Shown here: piece by piece, positions 6,600-9,443 of the stretch
How the letters are laid out: each line of letters begins with the position of its first letter
Position numbering within the stretch: the stretch's first letter is position 1
NCBI GenBank assembly: GCA_023433985.1
Contig: JAEYTN010000172.1
Location: forward strand, 1 to 9,443
Length of the DNA stretch: 9,443 bases
Reading direction: 5' to 3'
Source of the DNA: Pseudomonadota bacterium
GTDB taxonomy: Bacteria; Pseudomonadota; Alphaproteobacteria; Rhizobiales; Devosiaceae
Notes under the pieces: model-generated
Databases searched by the model: none
What the model saw: the letters and a program-made list of their open reading frames with translations, nothing else
What the model was told of the DNA's origin: nothing
Program-made: the position numbers and the translations under genes

Positions 6600-6626
6600 C
6601 GCCTTCTCCAGCACGGGGAGAAGGCG
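6600..6626. repeat. 10-bp hairpin between convergent genes
   Basis: CGCCTTCTCC (6600-6609 with the final C of the preceding row) pairs with GGAGAAGGCG (6617-6626) around a 7-nt loop. It sits in the 88-nt gap between convergent genes, a good place for a bidirectional terminator, but no T-run follows on either strand. The CTTCTCC...GGAGAAG arms are of a kind common in intergenic palindromes of Hyphomicrobiales, so I call it a repeat that may also help end transcription. Confidence 0.5.
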
Positions 6627-6645
6627 AACTTGCAGCGAGCGCGCC

Positions 6646-7314
6646 TTAGCCCTTGGCCAGCGGCGAGAGCAGGATTTCGACGCGACGGTTCTGGGCGCGG
6701 CCGGACTCGGTGGAGTTCGATGCGATCGGATCGTCTTCGCCTTTGCCGGTGATGTAGAAGCGACGCTGGCTGACGCCCTGATTGGCGAGGGCGGTGGCGA
6801 CGGAAACGGCGCGATCCTGGCTGAGGCTCAGGTTGTATTCGTCCGAGCCGGTCGAGTCGGTGAAGCCGTAGACGTCGATCAGGGTCTTGTCGAACTTCTT
6901 CAGCACCAGGCCCACCGACACGAGCGTGTCGTTGAACTGCGGCTTCACGCGCGACGAGTCGGTGTCGAAGGTGATGTTCGAGGGCATGTTGAGGACGATC
7001 TGGTTGCCCTGGCGGGTGACCGAGACGCCGGTGTTGCGCAGCTGGGCGCGCAGTTCGGCTTCCTGCTGGTCCATGTAGGAACCGATCGCCGCGCCGGTGA
7101 GGCCGCCGACGCCGGCGCCGATCAGCGCGCCGACGCGCGGGTCGTTGCCGGTGACGCCGCCGAGGATAGCGCCGACCACGGCGCCGCCACCAGCGCCCAC
7201 GAGCGTGCCGCCCGCGGTGTTCGAGAGCTGGCTGTCACCCGTATAGGGATTGACCGAGGTGCAGGCGGTAAGGCTCAGCGCGGCGATACCGGCCAGCAGG
7301 ATATTGGTCTTCAT
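6646..7314 (-). CDS. OmpA-family lipoprotein with glycine-zipper region
   Basis: A 222-residue outer-envelope lipoprotein. It has a lipoprotein signal peptide with lipobox LTAC, giving an acylated Cys18, then a glycine-rich stretch (35-78; repeats of GAGGG, GAILGG, GALIGAGVGG) typical of the glycine-zipper 2TM domain. An OmpA C-terminal domain (about 105-218) follows. Peptidoglycan-contact residues of the family are present: Asp153 (FTDSTG) and Arg168 (SQDRAVSV), 15 residues apart as in OmpA. It probably tethers the outer membrane to the cell wall. The frame is open to 7422, but the ATG at 7314 begins the signal peptide and is preceded by GGGGGAC. It lies 85 nt downstream of the SDR gene on the same strand. 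Confidence 0.92.
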   Translation of the reverse strand: MKTNILLAGIAALSLTACTSVNPYTGDSQLSNTAGGTLVGAGGGAVVGAILGGVTGNDPRVGALIGAGVGGLTGAAIGSYMDQQEAELRAQLRNTGVSVTRQGNQIVLNMPSNITFDTDSSRVKPQFNDTLVSVGLVLKKFDKTLIDVYGFTDSTGSDEYNLSLSQDRAVSVATALANQGVSQRRFYITGKGEDDPIASNSTESGRAQNRRVEILLSPLAKG

Positions 7315-7399
7315 TGACGTCCCCCGTTGGGTCTTTGTCGCCCTTCTTGCCAGCGATTGCGGCAGCAAGGTGTCACCATAGGCACGAAGCGCCCGGAAA

Positions 7400-8170
7400 T
7401 CAGCCGTGCGCCCAGCCGCCATCCACCACGAAATCCTGCCCCGAGATCATCTTGCTGTCGTCGGCGGCGAGGAACAGGGCCATGCGGGCGATGTCGGCGG
7501 GGTAGAGCCGGCCGGCTAGCGCCTGCTGCTCGTCGATGAGCTTGTTGGCGGCATCGTCGACCCAGTGCGTGAGCTGGCGCTCGGTCATGATCCAGCCCGG
7601 GACCAGCGTATTGACGCGGATGCCGTGCTTGCCGACTTCGCGGGCGAGGGAGCGGGAAAGCCCGTGCATGGCGGCCTTGGCCGAGGTGTAGGCGGCAAGC
7701 TCGCCCAGCATGATCATCCAGCTGATCGAGCCGAAGTTGATGATGGAACCGCGCCTGGCGGCAACCATGCCCGGCAGCACGGCCTGCGCGGCGAAGAAGG
7801 AGTGCTTGAGGTTGACGCCCATGCGGTCGTCCCAGAACTCGGGCGTGACATCCTGCCATTTGTGGCGTTGGTCGTTGGCGGCGTTGTTGACCAATGCCAG
7901 TGCCGGGCCGTGGGCGGCTTCGATTTCGCCAATGACCGACTGGTAGCGGCGCACGTCGCCGATATCGCACTCGACGAACTTGACGGTGTGGCCGGCGGCC
8001 GTCAGTTCGGCCTCGACCTTGTGACCGGCATCGGCGGCGATATCGACGAAGCCGACCTTGCTGCCCTGCTCGGCGAAGGCGCGGACAATGCCCTCGCCGA
8101 TGCCCGATGCCCCGCCGGAGACGATGACGGGCATGCCGTTGAGGCTGGGATAGGTGGCGAATTCGGACAT
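7400..8170 (-). CDS. SDR-family oxidoreductase, sugar 1-dehydrogenase-like
   Basis: A 256-residue classical short-chain dehydrogenase. The Rossmann motif SGGASGIG (18-25) is followed by Asp43, which usually selects NAD over NADP; NNAA (95-98) stands in the NNAG position; the catalytic set is Asn120, Ser148, Tyr161 and Lys165 (YTSAK). The start and inner segments (YPSLNG, NNAANDQRHKW, INFGSISWM, VPGWIMTERQ) resemble the Caulobacter D-xylose 1-dehydrogenase XylB group, so oxidation of an aldose to its lactone is likely; which sugar is not shown. The frame is open to 8263, but the ATG at 8170 follows GGGGGAG by 4 nt and begins the recognisable protein. It is first in a unit with the OmpA gene. 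Confidence 0.88.
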   Translation of the reverse strand: MSEFATYPSLNGMPVIVSGGASGIGEGIVRAFAEQGSKVGFVDIAADAGHKVEAELTAAGHTVKFVECDIGDVRRYQSVIGEIEAAHGPALALVNNAANDQRHKWQDVTPEFWDDRMGVNLKHSFFAAQAVLPGMVAARRGSIINFGSISWMIMLGELAAYTSAKAAMHGLSRSLAREVGKHGIRVNTLVPGWIMTERQLTHWVDDAANKLIDEQQALAGRLYPADIARMALFLAADDSKMISGQDFVVDGGWAHG

Positions 8171-8177
8171 TGGGCTC

Positions 8178-8197
8178 CCCCGCAATTGTGTGCGGGG
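8178..8197 (-). promoter_or_regulatory. Leader hairpin overlapping the SDR ribosome-binding site
   Basis: On the - strand, CCCCGCA and TGCGGGG pair perfectly around a 6-nt loop, and the 3' arm contains four of the G residues of the GGGGGAG ribosome-binding site. In the message this stem would hide the site and could lower or tune translation of the SDR gene. Confidence 0.45.
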
Positions 8198-8198
8198 T

Positions 8199-8227
8199 GT
8201 CGTAGCGTGGGGTGGACTGGCGGGCAA
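8199..8227 (-). promoter_or_regulatory. Possible sigma-70-type promoter of the SDR gene
   Basis: On the - strand, TTGCCC (8222-8227) and TACGAC (8199-8204) are separated by exactly 17 nt. The match to consensus is modest (4/6 and 3/6). Transcription would start at or just before the leader hairpin, so the message would carry a short structured leader. Confidence 0.3.
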
Positions 8228-8250
8228 GGTGGGGGACAGCTCTCGGGACG

Positions 8251-8304
8251 CCCCCTCCACCACCCCTTCTCTGGTGGTCCCCCTCCCCCGCTGCGCGGTG
8301 GAGG
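8251..8304. repeat. Compound GC-rich palindrome, second copy of the 3595 element
   Basis: CCTCCACC (8254-8261) can pair with GGTGGAGG (8297-8304), or the inner ACCACC (8259-8264) with GGTGGT (8273-8278). The outer parts match the element at 3591-3624: CCCCCTCCACC at one end and CCCCCGCTG with GGTGGAGGA at the other. It lies upstream of the SDR gene and downstream of the acyltransferase-like gene. Confidence 0.5.
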
Positions 8305-8350
8305 ATCACCGGCTGCGCTGTGCCGGGAGGACTCCCTCAGCCCCTAGGTA

Positions 8351-8366
8351 GAGCCCCGTCGGGCTC
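8351..8366 (-). terminator. Small hairpin after the acyltransferase-like gene
   Basis: GAGCCC and GGGCTC pair around a 4-nt loop, starting 10 nt after the stop codon of the - strand gene. It is short, and only TACC follows, so termination by it is uncertain. Confidence 0.25.
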
Positions 8367-8376
8367 GCGGCTCGGG

Positions 8377-9327
8377 CTAGATCGTGTCGTCCTCGGCGAC
8401 CGGCTTGCCGGTAGGGGCGAGGTCCATGGCCTCGACCTTGTCGAGCAGGTGCTCGATCTTTTCCACGTTGGCGATGTGGCGGGTTTCCATGGTGAAGTTG
8501 AGCGTCACGTATTCGCGGCCGGGGCAGAAGGTGCAGATGTTGGCCGCCGGATGCCAGGCGCCGCAGTAGATCGGCTCGATCATGCCGTGGGTCATGGGGC
8601 CGTAGGTGCGGTGCGGAGGCACCAGGGTCAGCACCACGTGGATGCCGCCGTTGAAACGCCAGAAGCGCTTGCCGGGCAGGAAGGGCAGCGCGCGGTTGAG
8701 GGCGCGCAGGGAGCGGAACATCGAGTTCATCATCACCTGGAACTTGGTGATGTCCTTGCGCTCGATCTTGTCGATGGTGTCGTCGACCTTGCGGACATAG
8801 GCGACGAAATCGTCGAGCACCTCGAAGCGAGCCTCGAGGGCGCGGACGCGGAAGAAGTCGTCGTCGGCGTCGTGGCGCTTGCCGTCGAGCATGGTGTAGG
8901 CGGCGCCGATCACCTTCTTCGACATGTGCTTTTCGGCGCCTTCGCCGTTCAGCGCGTGGGTGACGAGGGCGAACATCAGCGAGCGCTGACGGACGCCGAG
9001 CTTGTTGGCGAGGAGGCGCAGGCGGTGGCGCTTGAGCGCCAGGGTCTTGAAACCCCACGGCTTTTCGGGCGGGGCGAAGAGGTTGGCGAGCGTGACGTAC
9101 ATGAACGTCATGCCCCAGCCGCGCAGCGTGCCCTTGATACGGGCGCCGAGCCCGACCTTGTTGGACTTGTCGCTCATCACCCCGTGGCCGGCGGAAGCCG
9201 AGCGGGTGAGCAGCGCCGAATCGGAGCCTTCGAGCAGCGCGTGGCTCGAGCGGACCTGGATGATCGAGGCGCGGCCTTCGGCATCCGGGCCGCCGCGCAG
9301 CACGGCCGCCTGCACGCGGAACAGCGC
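8377..9327 (-). CDS. WS/DGAT-like acyltransferase (condensation superfamily), 5' end missing
   Basis: Tentatively a member of the wax ester synthase/diacylglycerol acyltransferase or condensation superfamily, which joins acyl-CoA to an alcohol or amine. Reading the - strand from 9327, FRVQAAVLRG leads to SSHALLEGSDSALLTR (near 9247-9202), in the place of the HHxxxDG catalytic motif; the first His is Ser and the Asp is Glu, so activity is uncertain. Later come a KRHRLRLLANKLGV...LMFALVTHAL helix pair and a C-terminal segment (LTLVPPHRTYGPMTHG, then EPIYCGAWHP) like the tail of this superfamily. The first strong ATG is at 9177 and would give 266 residues, but that would discard the catalytic-motif region. 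Coding similarity continues to about 9327 and then stops abruptly at a stretch of opposite-strand coding sequence. The first 100 or so residues are therefore lost or displaced. Confidence 0.6.
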   Translation of the reverse strand, partial: ALFRVQAAVLRGGPDAEGRASIIQVRSSHALLEGSDSALLTRSASAGHGVMSDKSNKVGLGARIKGTLRGWGMTFMYVTLANLFAPPEKPWGFKTLALKRHRLRLLANKLGVRQRSLMFALVTHALNGEGAEKHMSKKVIGAAYTMLDGKRHDADDDFFRVRALEARFEVLDDFVAYVRKVDDTIDKIERKDITKFQVMMNSMFRSLRALNRALPFLPGKRFWRFNGGIHVVLTLVPPHRTYGPMTHGMIEPIYCGAWHPAANICTFCPGREYVTLNFTMETRHIANVEKIEHLLDKVEAMDLAPTGKPVAEDDTI

Positions 9328-9348
9328 AGACGACGACTTCTTCCGCGT
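9314..9348. repeat. Inverted repeat at the junction of two opposed paralogues
   Basis: ACGCGGAA (9314-9321) and TTCCGCGT (9341-9348) are perfect inverted copies separated by 19 nt. They fall at the switch between the - strand acyltransferase-like gene and the + strand paralogue fragment. Both arms encode the same Phe-Arg-Val turn in their own gene, so the match may be coincidence of protein motifs or a microhomology that helped the join. Confidence 0.5.
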
Positions 9349-9443
9349 CCGCGCGCTCGAAGCCAAGTTCAAGGTGATGGACGATTTCGTCGCCTATGTC
9401 CGCGCCGTAGATGACACTGTTGCTGGCATCGAGCAGAAGGACA
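9326..9443 (+). pseudogene. Partial + strand paralogue of the acyltransferase-like gene's middle region
   Basis: Frame 2 from 9326 reads ADDDFFRVRALEAKFKVMDD and continues to the window edge. This matches, on the opposite strand, the neighbouring gene at about 8757-8874 (ADDDFFRVRALEARFEVLDD). Over 118 nt without a gap I count 25 base differences (about 79% identical) and 31 of 39 identical residues, many differences being synonymous, so this is real coding sequence of a second, diverged gene. No similarity to the paralogue lies upstream of 9326, so the 5' part is missing and the piece looks broken. Its 3' part lies beyond the window. It could be one side of an inversion or a chimeric join. 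Confidence 0.65.

Noticed and set aside
6600..6626. Rho-independent terminator
   Set aside because: Strong stem but no T-run on either strand; the arms resemble dispersed palindromes, so it is listed as a repeat.
8212..9414. A 400-codon + strand frame
   Set aside because: Opposite the acyltransferase-like gene, with a biased Val/Gly/Ala/Glu/His composition; the real + strand coding at 9326 is in another frame.
9326..9443. A perfect palindrome or fold-back of the same gene
   Set aside because: 25 differences in 118 nt, largely at codon third positions, show a separate diverged copy.
1..9443. CRISPR array, tRNA or rRNA genes, transposase or integrase
   Set aside because: No regularly spaced repeats, no cloverleaf-like gene that I could see, and no recombinase-like protein in any supported frame.

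Overview
The window is GC-rich and densely coded, with tight overlaps and few spaces. Gene style points to an alphaproteobacterium of the Hyphomicrobiales, probably Devosia-like: Opp/Dpp-type sugar or peptide ABC ATPases, a trypsin-like protease pair with a small LuxR regulator, a glycine-zipper OmpA lipoprotein, and GC-rich intergenic hairpins. The genus is inferred from family recognition, not computed.

Layout. (1) 1-1985, + strand: the end of an ABC permease and two ATPase genes of one Opp/Dpp-type importer, joined by a 4-nt gap and an ATGA overlap. (2) 2092-3475, - strand: a trypsin-fold/PDZ protein that has lost its catalytic serine (Ser to Glu), overlapping a LuxR-type regulator with a degenerate receiver. 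(3) 3736-4680, + strand: a second trypsin-fold/PDZ protein, divergent from the first, with a complete His-Asp-Ser triad. (4) 4747-5945, + strand: a canonical single-domain cupin and a xylose-isomerase-like TIM-barrel protein, overlapping by GTGA. (5) 6004-6557, + strand: two small unknown genes overlapping by one base, one cytosolic and one single-pass membrane protein. (6) 6646-8170, - strand: a glycine-zipper OmpA lipoprotein downstream of an SDR dehydrogenase resembling sugar 1-dehydrogenases such as Caulobacter XylB. (7) 8377-9443: a - strand acyltransferase/condensation-like gene (WS/DGAT type) that appears cut at its 5' end. There it abuts, in opposite orientation, a piece of a diverged paralogue of its own middle region.

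How the parts may work together. The importer, cupin, sugar-isomerase-like protein and sugar-dehydrogenase-like SDR suggest carbohydrate uptake and oxidation; no substrate can be read from the sequence. The active/inactive protease pair with the adjoining degenerate-receiver LuxR protein looks like a sensing or proteolysis module. The most notable observations are the pseudoprotease/protease pair with its regulator and the inverted paralogue junction near 9325, which is either a real rearrangement or a chimeric join. No RNA gene, CRISPR array, transposase or integrase was seen, and no stretch over 300 bases lacks a gene.
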